DNA of 64,000 nucleotides. Source: Devosia ureilytica. Its GTDB lineage: Bacteria > Pseudomonadota > Alphaproteobacteria > Rhizobiales > Devosiaceae. A model generated the notes under the pieces. The model made no database searches and was not told the DNA's origin. It saw only the letters and a program-made list of their open reading frames with translations. The stretch is taken from the NCBI RefSeq assembly GCF_024273195.1, contig NZ_JAMZCU010000007.1:1-64000 (forward strand), read 5' to 3'. Shown in pieces: positions 24,442-33,896 of this stretch; the first letter of the stretch is position 1; every line of letters starts with the position of its first letter. The translations under genes and the position numbers were made by a program.

Positions 24442-25365
24442 TCATGCTGCCAGTTCGAGCCGGATACGATTGCCGGAGGGATCACGGGTTTCAAGGTCGT
24501 TGCCGACCACCTCGAGCGGGGCGCCGGCTTGTTCGAGGCGGGCTTTGAGGGCCGCAAGGCTTTGCGCATCGGGGAGACGAATGGTGAACCAGCGAAGACC
24601 GGCGGTACCGGCAGGCGGCAGGGTCGCATTGGGGCCGGACCAGATGTTGAAGGCCAGCGTATGGGGCATGTAGTCGAGCCCGACATCGCCCATGCCGAAG
24701 GACTTGATCAAGAGGAAGCCGGCAAAGCCGATGGTGTCGCGATAAAAGTCCATGGCGGTATGCAGGTCGTTGACATGCACATGGACGTGGCCGATGCGGG
24801 TGCCCGAAGGCATGCGCTGGGCGAGAACCGGGTCAGGGCCAAGTTCCCCCAGCAAGCCGTCGAGATCGATGGGTTCGCGGCCCGAATGGGGCGCTCCCTC
24901 GGCTGTGACGGCATAAGTCTGGCCCTTGTCGGGATCGCCTAGCGTACCGCGCTCGGGGGTTTCAAAAGTGATCTCAATGCCATTGCCGTCGAGATCCCAG
25001 AGATAGATCGCCTCGGAGACCAGATGATCGGTGGGCGAGATCCGCACATTGCGCTGAAGCGCGCGGACGGCCATCTGCGCCAGGTCGACGCGCTGCGGCA
25101 CATGAATGGCGACGTGATAAAGCCCGATGCTGCGCGGCACGACCGGGGCGGTGGCGCCGGTTTCGAGCACGATCAGCACCTTGCCGCCAGCGCCCAAATG
25201 GAGCGCATTGCCGCGCTCCTGGATAATGTCGAGGCCGACAACGTCCTGCCAGATGGCAAGAGCCCTGGCGCGATCGGTGACGGCGATGTGGACGGGACCA
25301 AGCGTGGTGGCGAGGGGCAGGATGGGCTTGGACCGAACATTGGTCTGGACGGATGTGTCGATCAT
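24442..25365 (-). CDS. VOC-superfamily protein, catechol dioxygenase-like
   Basis: 307 aa with two glyoxalase/VOC modules. Metal-ligand candidates are His in GPVHIAVTD near the N-terminus, LYHVAIHVP, His in IGHVHVHVNDL, and Glu near the end of each module (GIEITFE). This resembles two-module ring-cleavage dioxygenases (CatE/YfiE type), with the substrate unknown. ATG 25365 is chosen since GAGG precedes it by 5 nt; the ORF extends upstream to 25485 without support. It is divergent from the glycosylase gene, and the 149-bp gap holds a three-site operator. Confidence 0.75.
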   Translation of the reverse strand: MIDTSVQTNVRSKPILPLATTLGPVHIAVTDRARALAIWQDVVGLDIIQERGNALHLGAGGKVLIVLETGATAPVVPRSIGLYHVAIHVPQRVDLAQMAVRALQRNVRISPTDHLVSEAIYLWDLDGNGIEITFETPERGTLGDPDKGQTYAVTAEGAPHSGREPIDLDGLLGELGPDPVLAQRMPSGTRIGHVHVHVNDLHTAMDFYRDTIGFAGFLLIKSFGMGDVGLDYMPHTLAFNIWSGPNATLPPAGTAGLRWFTIRLPDAQSLAALKARLEQAGAPLEVVGNDLETRDPSGNRIRLELAA

Positions 25366-25411
25366 TTCGACCTCAAAATGGGAACGAGCGTGTCGGCTCC
25401 AGATGTAGACC

Positions 25412-25452
25412 CAATGCCTGTTTGGACAAAGGGAGGCATTGCGAAGGCATTG
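25412..25452. promoter_or_regulatory. Three-site operator between VOC and glycosylase genes
   Basis: CAATGCCT at 25412-25419 is followed by its inverse AGGCATTG at 25434-25441 and again at 25445-25452. Offsets are 22 and 11 bp, two turns and one turn of DNA. This array is typical of a cooperative regulator such as LysR or MarR. It probably controls the VOC gene; no regulator gene is adjacent. Confidence 0.55.
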
Positions 25453-25514
25453 TTCGGCGCGGAGCATCCAATGGCGCACTGGCACGCGCGCTGCTCCGAC
25501 GTTAGCGTGGCGCC

Positions 25515-26081
25515 ATGATTCCGCGCAGCTTCTTCAACCGACCCGTCATTGACATTGCCCGCGATCTCATCGGGGCGAGGCTACTGCACGAGGGGGTCGG
25601 CGGGACCATTGTCGAGGTGGAAGCCTATGATCAGAACGATCCCGCATCGCACAGTTTTCGCGGGCCGACGCCGCGCAATGAGGTGATGTTCGGACCGCCG
25701 GGCCATGCCTATGTCTACAAGATCTATGGCATCCATTATTGCCTCAATTTCGTCTGCCAGCGCGGCAGCGCCGTTCTGATCCGGGCGCTCGAGCCGCTTG
25801 AGGGACTCGATGCCATGGCGGAGCGGCGAGGCGGGGTTGGGCTAAAGCAATTGTGCTCGGGACCCGGCAAGCTGGCCGAGGCGCTGGGCGTGGACCTCCG
25901 GCAAAATGGGCTGGCGCTCGACGCGGCGCCCTTTGCGCTGCACCCCGCCGATGCCGATCATGAGATTGCCATCGGCCCGCGCATCGGCATCACCAAGGGC
26001 GCCGACACGCCGTGGCGGTTCGTAAAGAGCGGTTCGCCATTTCTCAGCAGGCCCATGCGCGTGGCCCAGCCCGACTTGTGA
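25515..26081 (+). CDS. DNA-3-methyladenine glycosylase (AAG/MPG family)
   Basis: 188 aa, the usual size of bacterial MPG. The catalytic glutamate stretch GTIVEVEAYDQNDPASHSFRG, the DNA-intercalating tyrosine region GHAYVYKIYGIHYCLNFVC and LCSGPGKLAEALG are all present. It removes alkylated purines in base-excision repair. It reads divergently from the VOC gene. Start ATG 25515 fits homologues (IPRSFFNRPVIDIARDLIG). Confidence 0.92.
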   Translation: MIPRSFFNRPVIDIARDLIGARLLHEGVGGTIVEVEAYDQNDPASHSFRGPTPRNEVMFGPPGHAYVYKIYGIHYCLNFVCQRGSAVLIRALEPLEGLDAMAERRGGVGLKQLCSGPGKLAEALGVDLRQNGLALDAAPFALHPADADHEIAIGPRIGITKGADTPWRFVKSGSPFLSRPMRVAQPDL

Positions 26082-26092
26082 TCGGCAGCAAG

Positions 26093-26117
26093 GCAACTCG
26101 ATCGCATGATCGCCGTT
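26093..26117 (+). promoter_or_regulatory. Possible EcfG-type stress promoter
   Basis: GCAAC at 26093, 16 bases, then CGTT at 26114-26117, one base off the alphaproteobacterial general-stress consensus GGAAC-N16-CGTT. It lies about 150 bp upstream of the small basic protein and its SDR neighbour, a gene pair typical of stress regulons. Confidence 0.3.
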
Positions 26118-26265
26118 ACCCCGATCTGGCCGGCGCGCGTCAACCGGACGTGGTGATATAGGGCTTTTGGTGCGGTTTTTCCGGTTTCCCGCATCAGTCA
26201 TTCAACCTGACCCAGGCCTTTGTCTCACCCGCGCCGCGCCTCGTGTTTCGAGCAGGAGAGATCCC

Positions 26266-26583
26266 ATGCCCCAAGGTGACAAGAGCGCCTATACCGACAA
26301 GCAGAAGCGCAAGGCCGAACACATCGAGCAAGGCTACGAGAAAAAGGGCGTGAGCCAGGATGAGGCTGAGCGCCGGGCCTGGGCTACGGTCAACAAGGAC
26401 GACGGCGGAGGCAAGAAATCGGGTTCCGGTCGCGGCAAGCACACTGATCACCCGGCAGCCCACAAGGGCGGCAAAAAGGGCGGCGAGGCTTCCGCCAGCC
26501 GGCCAGCATCGGATCGCTCCGCATCTGCCAAGAAAGCCGCAGAGACCCGCAAACGCAACGAAGAGCAGCGTCCGCATCACTAA
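26266..26583 (+). CDS. Small basic hydrophilic protein, stress type
   Basis: 105 aa, highly charged and without membrane segments. The N-terminal part (YTDKQKRKAEHIEQGYEKKG, then SQDEAERRAWATVNK) is a conserved short module; the tail is rich in Lys, Gly and Ser (AAHKGGKKGGEASA) and recalls KGG-type stress proteins. Similar proteins are sometimes labelled plasmid stabilisation, for which I see no support. Start ATG 26266 has AGGAGAGA four bases upstream. It precedes the SDR gene by 87 bp, with an R3 repeat between. Confidence 0.65.
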   Translation: MPQGDKSAYTDKQKRKAEHIEQGYEKKGVSQDEAERRAWATVNKDDGGGKKSGSGRGKHTDHPAAHKGGKKGGEASASRPASDRSASAKKAAETRKRNEEQRPHH

Positions 26584-26587
26584 AGAG

Positions 26588-26638
26588 CCACCCGACCCTC
26601 CATCCCTCCCCCTTGTCGGGAGCAATCAAGGGTGGGGC
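26588..26638. repeat. Intergenic palindromic repeat, family R3
   Basis: A diverged R3 copy: CCACCCGACCCTCCATCCCT opposite GGGAGCAATCAAGGGTGGGG. It lies between the small basic protein and the SDR genes. Confidence 0.45.
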
Positions 26639-26670
26639 ACTGGGCTCAACGCGAATGAAAGAGACAAGCC

Positions 26671-27522
26671 ATGCCAGAACAGATGAATCCACCCCAGACG
26701 CAGGACCATCAGCCAGGGCGGGAAACGGAAATGCATCCCAAGCCCGATTATATGCCCAAGTTCCCAGGCAATGGGCGGCTCAAGGGCAAGGTCGCAATCA
26801 TCACCGGTGGTGACAGCGGCATTGGCCGAGCCTGCGCAGTGCTGTTTGCCCGCGAAGGCGCGGAGGTGGCGCTGGTCTACCTCGAGGAAACCGAGGATGC
26901 GGTCATCACCGCCGAGGCCGTCAAAGCCGAGGGCAAGGAGGCGCTGCTGCTCCGCGGGGACGTGGGCGACAAGACCTTTTGCGACACCGTCATCGGTCAG
27001 GTCATCGAGCAGTTTGGTCAACTGGACGTGCTGGTGAACAATGCGGCCGAGCAGCACATGCAGACCGAGCTCACCGACATTACCGAAGAACAGTTGCGGC
27101 AAACCTTCGAGACCAATTTCTTTGGCTATATGTATCTGACCCAGGCTGCCCTTCCGCACCTCAAAGAGGGCGCGTCAATCGTCAATACCACCTCGGTCAC
27201 GGCTTATCGCGGCTCGCCGACTTTGGTGGACTATGCCTCGACCAAGGGCGCCATCGTCGCTTTCACCCGCTCGCTTTCCGGGCAATTGGCGGAGAAGGGA
27301 ATTCGCGTCAATGGCGTGGCGCCGGGGCCGATCTGGACGCCGTTGATCCCGGCGAGTTTTCCGGCCGACAAGGTGGCCGAATTTGGAGCGACCCAGCCTC
27401 TCAAGCGCCCCGGTCAACCCAATGAGGTGGCGACAAGTCACTTGTTCCTGGCCTGCGATGAAAGCTCCTACATGACAGGGCAGGTGCTGCATCCCAATGG
27501 TGGCGAGATCATCGGGGGGTAG
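26671..27522 (+). CDS. SDR oxidoreductase, YghA/YdaD type
   Basis: 283 aa. A Pro-rich N-terminal extension of about 40 residues (ending PKFPGNGRLKGK) precedes the NAD(P) motif TGGDSGIGRA. The NNAAEQ motif, the catalytic Ser in NTTSVTAYRG and YxxxK in YASTKGAI are intact. The extension is the mark of the YghA/YdaD subgroup, linked to general stress in several bacteria. The substrate is unknown. It may be an operon with the small basic gene before it; recQ follows after 59 bp. Confidence 0.88.
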   Translation: MPEQMNPPQTQDHQPGRETEMHPKPDYMPKFPGNGRLKGKVAIITGGDSGIGRACAVLFAREGAEVALVYLEETEDAVITAEAVKAEGKEALLLRGDVGDKTFCDTVIGQVIEQFGQLDVLVNNAAEQHMQTELTDITEEQLRQTFETNFFGYMYLTQAALPHLKEGASIVNTTSVTAYRGSPTLVDYASTKGAIVAFTRSLSGQLAEKGIRVNGVAPGPIWTPLIPASFPADKVAEFGATQPLKRPGQPNEVATSHLFLACDESSYMTGQVLHPNGGEIIGG

Positions 27523-27581
27523 GACCTCAAATCCAGCTCTCGCCGGTTGCCTCCCCTCCCGCCCCGTGATTCATAGGGCGG

Positions 27582-29429
27582 GTGGAAGCCATTGAGTCTA
27601 TCGATCTGTTCTCGCCCCATCGCCACGAGCGGCCCACCCCGCTTGCGGTGCTGCGCGACATTTTCGGGCACAAGGCGTTTCGCGGCCAACAGGCCGATGT
27701 GATCGACCATGTCGCCGAGGGTGGCGACGCCGTGGTGCTGTTCCCGACCGGGGCCGGCAAATCCATGTGCTACCAAATCCCCGCCATCTGCCGATCGGGC
27801 GTCGGCATTGTCATTTCGCCGCTGATTGCGCTGATGCGTGACCAGGTGGAGGCGCTCAAGCAAGCGGGCGTCGCGGCCGCTGCGCTCAATTCCTCGCTCA
27901 CCGCCGAAGAGAGCGCCGATGTTCGCAGAAAGTTGCGAAATGGCGAACTCGACCTGCTCTATGTGGCGCCCGAACGGGTGGCGACGCCGGGCTTTGCCAA
28001 TATGCTTTCGGGCATAGACATTGCGCTGTTTGCCATCGATGAAGCCCATTGCGTGAGCCAATGGGGCCATGATTTCCGGCCTGAATATCGCGAGCTGATA
28101 CACCTCGTGGAATTGTTCCCCGGCGTGCCGCGCATCGCGCTGACGGCCACGGCCGACCCGACCACCCGCGAAGACATTATCGAGCGGTTGGGGCTGGAAC
28201 AGGCGCAGGTGTTCACCACCAGCTTTGACCGGCCCAATATCTCCTATTCCATCGTTGAGCGGGACAAGGCACGCGAGCAATTGCTGGCGTTTCTCGCCGC
28301 GCACAAAGGCAGCTCGGGCATTGTCTATTGCCTCAGCCGGGCCAAGGTCGAGGATGTGGCCGAGTGGCTTTCTGGCAAGGGCATCCCCGCCCTGCCCTAT
28401 CACGCGGGCCTCAGCGCCGAGCGCCGCAGCGCCAATCAGGATGCGTTCCTCAAGGAGGAAAACATCTGCATGGTGGCCACGGTGGCCTTTGGCATGGGCA
28501 TCGACAAGCCCGATGTGCGCTATGTGGCGCATATGGACCTGCCCGCCTCGATCGAGGCCTACTACCAGGAAACCGGGCGCGCCGGGCGCGATGGCCAGCC
28601 CGCCGACGCCTGGATGAGCTATGGCATGGCCGATGTGGTGCAGCGCCGCCGCATGATCGACGAGGGCAATGCCCCCGACGAGGTCAAGCGGCTGGAGCAC
28701 GGCAAGCTCAATGCGCTGCTGGGGGTTTGCGAGACGGCGTCGTGCCGTCGGCAGGCCATATTGAGCCATTTCGGCGAGGCGCATCCCGGCGGTTGTGGCA
28801 ATTGCGACACCTGCCGCTCGCCGGTGGAAAGCTGGGACGGCACCGAGGCCGCCATCAAGGCGCTGGCTGCGATCTACCGCACCGGCATGCGCTTTGGCGC
28901 CGCCCATATCATCGATGTGCTGCTGGGCAAGGAGACCGAAAAGGTCACCCGTTTCGGTCATCAACACCAAAAGGTGTTCGGGCAGGGCCGCGAACTGGAT
29001 GCGCGGGCCTGGCAATCGGTGGTGCGGCAGTTGACCGCCATGGGTTTGATCGTGGTGGACCACGCCAATCACGGCGCGCTGACGCTGAGCGCTGCGGCTC
29101 ATGAGGTGTTCAAGCGCGAGCGCAGCGTCACCCTGCGCAAGGACCGCCCGAAGAAATCGGTCGAGGTGCGCCGCGCGCTCGGCAAATCGGTGGAAGTGCC
29201 CGAGCATGCCCGCCCGCTGTTCGATGCGCTGCGCGACGTCCGCACGCAGCTGGCCAAGGCGCAGGGCGTGCCCCCCTATGTGATTTTCCACGATGCCACC
29301 CTGCGCGCCATGGCGCTGGCCCAGCCCAAGCATCCCCATGACATGCTCAACCTGCCCGGCGTCGGACAGGGGAAGCTTGATCGCTATGGGGAGGATTTTC
29401 TGGCGGTGGTGAGGCAGGTGGTTCCGTGA
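27582..29429 (+). CDS. recQ: ATP-dependent DNA helicase RecQ
   Basis: 615 aa. Helicase motifs are in order: Walker [20 protein letters not shown] box [16 protein letters not shown], motif III LTATADP, and motif [17 protein letters not shown]. The zinc-binding cysteines (CETASC, CGNCDTC) and a C-terminal HRDC-like domain are present. It unwinds DNA in recombination repair. Start is GTG 27582, after GGGCGG; homologues begin in the same place. The length is normal. Confidence 0.95.
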   Translation: MEAIESIDLFSPHRHERPTPLAVLRDIFGHKAFRGQQADVIDHVAEGGDAVVLFPTGAGKSMCYQIPAICRSGVGIVISPLIALMRDQVEALKQAGVAAAALNSSLTAEESADVRRKLRNGELDLLYVAPERVATPGFANMLSGIDIALFAIDEAHCVSQWGHDFRPEYRELIHLVELFPGVPRIALTATADPTTREDIIERLGLEQAQVFTTSFDRPNISYSIVERDKAREQLLAFLAAHKGSSGIVYCLSRAKVEDVAEWLSGKGIPALPYHAGLSAERRSANQDAFLKEENICMVATVAFGMGIDKPDVRYVAHMDLPASIEAYYQETGRAGRDGQPADAWMSYGMADVVQRRRMIDEGNAPDEVKRLEHGKLNALLGVCETASCRRQAILSHFGEAHPGGCGNCDTCRSPVESWDGTEAAIKALAAIYRTGMRFGAAHIIDVLLGKETEKVTRFGHQHQKVFGQGRELDARAWQSVVRQLTAMGLIVVDHANHGALTLSAAAHEVFKRERSVTLRKDRPKKSVEVRRALGKSVEVPEHARPLFDALRDVRTQLAKAQGVPPYVIFHDATLRAMALAQPKHPHDMLNLPGVGQGKLDRYGEDFLAVVRQVVP

Positions 29430-29437
29430 CTTTGCGG

Positions 29438-29572
29438 GCATCCCCCTCACCCGTCTCGGCCTTTGGCCGATCCACCCTCTCCCCGATGGGGCGAGGAATA
29501 AGAGGGGTTCGCCTGCTCATTCTTCTCCCCATCGGGGAGAAGGTGGCGCGCAGCGCCGGATGAGGGGGATGC
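29438..29572. repeat. R3-type element with perfect 12-bp terminal inverted repeats
   Basis: GCATCCCCCTCA at 29438-29449 and TGAGGGGGATGC at 29561-29572 are perfect inverted ends. Inside are CTCGGCCTTTGGCCGATCC and two CTCCCCGATGGGG/CTCCCCATCGGGG hairpins. It fills the whole gap between recQ and the DUF1624 gene and touches the GTG start of the latter at 29574. Confidence 0.65.
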
Positions 29573-29573
29573 C

Positions 29574-30554
29574 GTGGCACATACAGAGCTGATGAAACGC
29601 CCCCGCCTCGCCGTCATCGACATCGCCCGTGGCGTCGCGATTGTGGCCATGGTGATCTATCACCTCTCTTGGAACCTCTCCTATTACCGGTTCATTCCTG
29701 TCGATGTGGGCTTTGATCCAGGCTGGGTGGCGTTTGCGCGGACGATATTGTTTGCCTTCATGGTGCTGGTCGGGGTCGGGCTGGTATTGGGGCATGGCGA
29801 TGGGATGCGCTGGAAAAGCTTCTGGCGGCGATGGCTGCTGGTGGTGGGCGGGGCGGCGCTGATCACGCTCGGGACCTGGTTCGCCTTTCCCGACAGCCTT
29901 GTCTATTTCGGCGTGCTGCATGCCATTGCGCTCACGAGCCTTCTCGCCCTGCCTTTTGTGTTCACGCCGATCTGGCTGACGGGGCTGGCGGCGCTTGTGG
30001 TCATTGGGCTGCCCTTCGTGTTTGCCGATCCGCTCTACAACGAAAAGCTCTTCTCCTGGATCGGCTTCTGGGTGGTGCCGCCGCCAACCAATGATCTGGT
30101 GCCGGTGTTTCCCTGGCTGGGCGTGGTGCTGCTGGGCGTCGTGGCGATGCGGCTGATCCGCGGGACGGTCGCGGAGGCGCGGATCGCCGCGATCCAACCG
30201 CGCAGTATCGGTGCGCGGGGGCTGGGCTGGATGGGGCGGTGGAGCCTCGTCATCTATTTGGTGCATCAGCCATTGCTGCTGGCGATCATCATGCCGCTTT
30301 CCATGGCCATGGGCACGCAGGAAGCCAGCCGGGACTTGGATTTTCTCAATTCGTGCCAGATGAGCTGCGAGGATGGGGGCACCACGGCAGCGCTCTGCGC
30401 CACCTATTGCCAGTGCGGGCTGGAAGGGGTGAAGCGGGACGATCTGTGGGAGCCCGTGTTCACCGGCCTGGTTTCAGCGGCGGACCAGGCCAAGCTTGAT
30501 GCCAATAACCGGCAATGCTCGGCGCTGATCTATCCTGAGCTGAACGCCGATTAG
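29574..30554 (+). CDS. DUF1624 / acyltransferase-like membrane protein
   Basis: 326 aa with about seven or eight membrane helices. RPRLAVIDIARGVAIVAMVIYH is the opening motif of the heparan-glucosaminide N-acetyltransferase-like (DUF1624) family, including the expected His in helix one. A cysteine-rich C-terminal tail (SCQMSCEDGG..CATYCQCG) is unusual and may form disulfides outside the membrane. Start is GTG 29574 or ATG 29592. Its stop overlaps the stop of the convergent secreted-protein gene by 4 bp. The substrate is unknown. Confidence 0.8.
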   Translation: MAHTELMKRPRLAVIDIARGVAIVAMVIYHLSWNLSYYRFIPVDVGFDPGWVAFARTILFAFMVLVGVGLVLGHGDGMRWKSFWRRWLLVVGGAALITLGTWFAFPDSLVYFGVLHAIALTSLLALPFVFTPIWLTGLAALVVIGLPFVFADPLYNEKLFSWIGFWVVPPPTNDLVPVFPWLGVVLLGVVAMRLIRGTVAEARIAAIQPRSIGARGLGWMGRWSLVIYLVHQPLLLAIIMPLSMAMGTQEASRDLDFLNSCQMSCEDGGTTAALCATYCQCGLEGVKRDDLWEPVFTGLVSAADQAKLDANNRQCSALIYPELNAD

Positions 30555-31861
30555 CGGTCAATCTCCGGGAAATAATCCCGCGCTTCGGGCGTCAGGAACT
30601 GTGCCATCTCGGCCAATGGCACCGTAAACAGATCGGTTGTGCAAGCCGACATGACGTGGGGGTAGCCCGAGACCGTGAGCACAGCTGACGGGCCGGGGGC
30701 GAAGCGGATGTCGAGATGTTCGGCAATCGCCTGTTCGCCGTAGCAGGCCTCGTCAAATTCGGCGTCCCCCATTAAAATGTCGCTTGTCATGCGCTGCCGC
30801 ACAAAGGCGATGAGATCCAAGTCCGGCCCCCATTGGTAGGCATCGGGATTTTCCTGGGCGAGGTCGGTGTCCGCGATCTGGTCTGGCGTGGCGCCATATT
30901 CGCGCGGCACCCAGGCGGAGAACAGGGTCCGCAGGTCGAGCGGCTTTCCAGTTTTCAGGTCGTAAGTGTCGCTATCGAAGTGATTGTAGGGATGGGCGCC
31001 GGTACACCAGAGGCTCCCGGACTGGGTCCAACTGACGAGACGCGGCGAGAGGTAGGACAGGGTCACCGTCTCATTGTCGTAGTCGGCCAGAAACCCGCCG
31101 CGCATGCCCCATTCGCTATCGATACCATAGCTGGCAAAGCGTAGCGCCAGGCAATCCATGGCGGCCAGGTTCATCCGGTAGTGCCGGTCGGCGAGGATGG
31201 CATTGGCCGGGTCCACCGGGCTGCCATCGGGTAGCGCCACGGCGCGTGGGAAGGCGACTTTGGTGCGGGGGTCGGTGACCATGCGGAAGGTCGCATCGCC
31301 CAAGGCCTCGGCCGGACCCTCCTCGAGCGGCACGTCGAGCAGGGTCATCTCATAGGGGGCGCCGCTCCAGTCGAGCGGCCAGTCGTGCATGTAGGAGAAC
31401 TGGGCCGAACGGTCGTGGAGGCCAAAGGCGGTTGTCTCTTCGCTCGGGCCCAGTTCGCGCCAGGCCATGACCATCAGTTCGAGCTTCTGGCTCTTGGCCT
31501 TGCCAGTGGTCACGGCGCGAGTGCCCGCGGCGACATAGGCGTCCGGGTCATAGCTGAGCGTCCAGACGGCGGCGGTGGGTGCCTCAACGACCTTGCCGGC
31601 GTCATCGAGCGTGCAATCGGCCTCGCCGCATTCGGCTTCTTCATGCAGTACCCAGCCCTTGGCATCGTGAGACACGGCCACCAGCGGAATATCACCGCCT
31701 GTATCCATGAAAGTGTAGCGACCGGCCACCGCGCCGGCCTCGGGCGGGGTCAGTTCTACCACGATGTCGCGACTGCCCAGCTTGCCGACCAAGGTCAGGA
31801 CATCGACGGCATGGGCCGGGAAGACAAAGAGGGCAGCGGCGCAGACGAGGGCAAAGCGCAT
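30551..31861 (-). CDS. Secreted protein of unknown function (DUF3298-like C-terminus)
   Basis: 436 aa. A signal peptide (MRFALVCAAALFVFPAHA) starts it. The middle is beta-rich. The C-terminal half, with GAHPYNHFDSDTYDLKTGKPLDLRTLF and later DLIAFVRQRM, looks like the DUF3298 module of lipoprotein-type cell-wall proteins. Several cysteines suggest disulfides. Start ATG 31861 has GGGAG 8 nt before it; the reading frame extends upstream into an R3 repeat and that part is not real. Function not known. Confidence 0.7.
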   Translation of the reverse strand: MRFALVCAAALFVFPAHAVDVLTLVGKLGSRDIVVELTPPEAGAVAGRYTFMDTGGDIPLVAVSHDAKGWVLHEEAECGEADCTLDDAGKVVEAPTAAVWTLSYDPDAYVAAGTRAVTTGKAKSQKLELMVMAWRELGPSEETTAFGLHDRSAQFSYMHDWPLDWSGAPYEMTLLDVPLEEGPAEALGDATFRMVTDPRTKVAFPRAVALPDGSPVDPANAILADRHYRMNLAAMDCLALRFASYGIDSEWGMRGGFLADYDNETVTLSYLSPRLVSWTQSGSLWCTGAHPYNHFDSDTYDLKTGKPLDLRTLFSAWVPREYGATPDQIADTDLAQENPDAYQWGPDLDLIAFVRQRMTSDILMGDAEFDEACYGEQAIAEHLDIRFAPGPSAVLTVSGYPHVMSACTTDLFTVPLAEMAQFLTPEARDYFPEIDR

Positions 31862-31922
31862 GGGCGGAACTCCCGTTTTGCGCCTTTCTAGCAGGTTTGG
31901 CAGAATGGGACATGAGCGAAAC

Positions 31923-31980
31923 GGGTGGGGTTGAGCAGAGCAAGAACCCCCACCCGGCCTCCCCCTGAGAAGGGGAGGAG
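31923..31980. repeat. Intergenic palindromic repeat, family R3
   Basis: GGGTGGGGTT and AACCCCCACCC pair, followed by CTCCCCCTGAGAAGGGGAG. It lies between the ABC exporter stop and the secreted-protein gene start, both on the minus strand. Confidence 0.55.
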
Positions 31981-31997
31981 AAGAGCGGTTCATACCG

Positions 31998-33896
31998 CTA
32001 AGTACTGGCCGCCTTGGCGTTGGCCTGGGCTACCATTTCGTCGGGGATATCGTCGAAGCTGGAATAGTTCATGTTGTAGAGCTTGGAATAGAGCCCGCCC
32101 AGTTCCATGAGCTGGTCGTGATTGCCCTCTTCGATCTTTTCGCCGTTTTGCAGAACGATGATGCGGTCCGCGCCGCGGATGGTGGCGAGACGGTGGGCAA
32201 TGACCATGCCGGTGCGCCCGGCGAGCAGGATTTCCAACGCCTTCTGGATCTGCCGCTCGGTATAGCTGTCGATATTGGCGGTGGCCTCATCGAGCACCAG
32301 TATCTTTGCATCGGCCACCAGCGCGCGGGCAAAGCTGAGGAGCTGGCGCTGGCCCAGCGACAGGTTGGAACCGCGCTGTTCGAGCATGGTGTCATAGCCA
32401 TTGGCGAAACGGGCGATGAAATCATGCGCGCCCACCGCCTTGGCGGCCGCGATGACGTCGTCGCGGGTGGCCGAGGCCTTGTTGTAGCGGATGTTCTCGA
32501 AAATGGTGCCGGTGAACAGGAACGGCTCCTGAAGCACCATGGCCACCTGTTCACCCAGGCTCTCCTGGGTGATGTCGCGCACATCATGCCCGCCAACGAC
32601 CACGGCGCCGGACTGGACTTCATAGAAGCGATGGACGAGCGCCATGGCGCTGGTCTTGCCCGAGCCAGTGGGGCCGATGACGGCGACCGTTTCGCCCGGA
32701 TTGACCTTGAACGAGACGTTTTTCAGCACCGGGCGCTTCGGGTCGTAGCCGAAGACGACGTCGCGGAATTCGACCGAGCCGTCCATGGCACCAGTCAGGC
32801 TGATGGCGCCGGGCTTGTCCTCGATGACCGTCGGCAGGTCCATCACTTCGATGATACGGCGGCCAGAGGTCATGGCGCGCTGCATGATGGAATATTGCAT
32901 GGTGAGCGAGCGGATCGGATCGAAAAAGCGCTGGATGTAAAACAGGAAGGCAACGATGACGCCAACCTGAAGATTGCCATTGAGCACCATGGCGCCACCC
33001 ACGACCACTACCGTGGCCATGGAAATGCCGGTGAGACTATCCACGATGGGCACCATGACCTGAGCGTATTTTGAGCCGGTCAGCTGGGTGCGCAGGTTGT
33101 GATAGGCCTTGTCGTCATAAAGGTCGAAATTGACCTTCTGGCGGTCCAGGTTCTGCACCGTGCGCACGCCATTGATGCCCTCGGCCATGGCCCCGGCCGT
33201 CAATGAATTGGTTTCATGCGCCGCCCAGAAGGCTCGCTTGGCCGGTGGCAGCCAAAAAATACGGATGATGAAGAGCACCGGCATGGTGATGAGCGTGAGA
33301 AGGCCCAGCCAGGGGTCGAGGCTCAGGAGCACCGCGACGATGCCAAACAGCAGCACCAGATCGCCCACCGAGATCACGGAGGTTTCGAGGAATTCCTGCA
33401 TGGAATTGACGTCACCCTGCAGGCGGCTCATCAACCGGCCCACCTCGGTCTTGTCCATATAGCTCAGCGAGACGGCCTGGAGCTGGGCGAACATGGCGCG
33501 GCGCATGTCGAACAGGACATGCTCGGCCACCTGGCCCACCTGGGTTTCCTGTACCCAGGAGGCGGCAAAATTGAACAACACCGCTATGGCGAAGGCGCCA
33601 ACGGCCCAGGTCAATGCGGCGGGATCGCCGCCGGCGACAAGGCCCGTGTCGATGGCGTTGCCGATGATGAGCGGAATGGCGAGCTGGGTGGCGGTAAAGA
33701 CCAGCACCGCCGCCACCGAGAGGTAGATCTTGAGGCGGTAAGGTTTCACATAGGCCCAGATGCGGCGCACGGTCTTGGGATCATAGGCCTTGCCGAACAC
33801 CTCTTCCTCGACGCGGTGGCTGCCAACGGAGGCGCGTGGCGGGCGCTGGCCCGGAAAGGCCGCGACGTCGCGTTCGTCTTCTTGAACCACGCTCAT
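31998..33896 (-). CDS. Heterodimeric ABC exporter subunit, canonical Walker B
   Basis: 632 aa: a 60-residue N-terminal extension, six membrane helices, then the ATPase with Walker A GPTGSGKT, signature LSLGQRQLLSFARA, Walker B ILVLDEATANID and H-loop IAHRLATI. The signature is degenerate (SLGQ instead of SGGQ) while the catalytic Glu is kept. Its partner upstream shows the opposite. This split is the mark of heterodimeric exporters (TM287/288, LmrCD). The gene overlaps its partner by 4 bp (ATGA), giving equal production. Drug or lipid export is likely; cargo unknown. Confidence 0.9.
   Translation of the reverse strand: MSVVQEDERDVAAFPGQRPPRASVGSHRVEEEVFGKAYDPKTVRRIWAYVKPYRLKIYLSVAAVLVFTATQLAIPLIIGNAIDTGLVAGGDPAALTWAVGAFAIAVLFNFAASWVQETQVGQVAEHVLFDMRRAMFAQLQAVSLSYMDKTEVGRLMSRLQGDVNSMQEFLETSVISVGDLVLLFGIVAVLLSLDPWLGLLTLITMPVLFIIRIFWLPPAKRAFWAAHETNSLTAGAMAEGINGVRTVQNLDRQKVNFDLYDDKAYHNLRTQLTGSKYAQVMVPIVDSLTGISMATVVVVGGAMVLNGNLQVGVIVAFLFYIQRFFDPIRSLTMQYSIMQRAMTSGRRIIEVMDLPTVIEDKPGAISLTGAMDGSVEFRDVVFGYDPKRPVLKNVSFKVNPGETVAVIGPTGSGKTSAMALVHRFYEVQSGAVVVGGHDVRDITQESLGEQVAMVLQEPFLFTGTIFENIRYNKASATRDDVIAAAKAVGAHDFIARFANGYDTMLEQRGSNLSLGQRQLLSFARALVADAKILVLDEATANIDSYTERQIQKALEILLAGRTGMVIAHRLATIRGADRIIVLQNGEKIEEGNHDQLMELGGLYSKLYNMNYSSFDDIPDEMVAQANAKAAST

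Noticed and set aside
27468..29450. Minus-strand frame of 660 codons opposite recQ
   Set aside because: recQ carries all helicase motifs in order; the opposite frame has none and is an antisense shadow.
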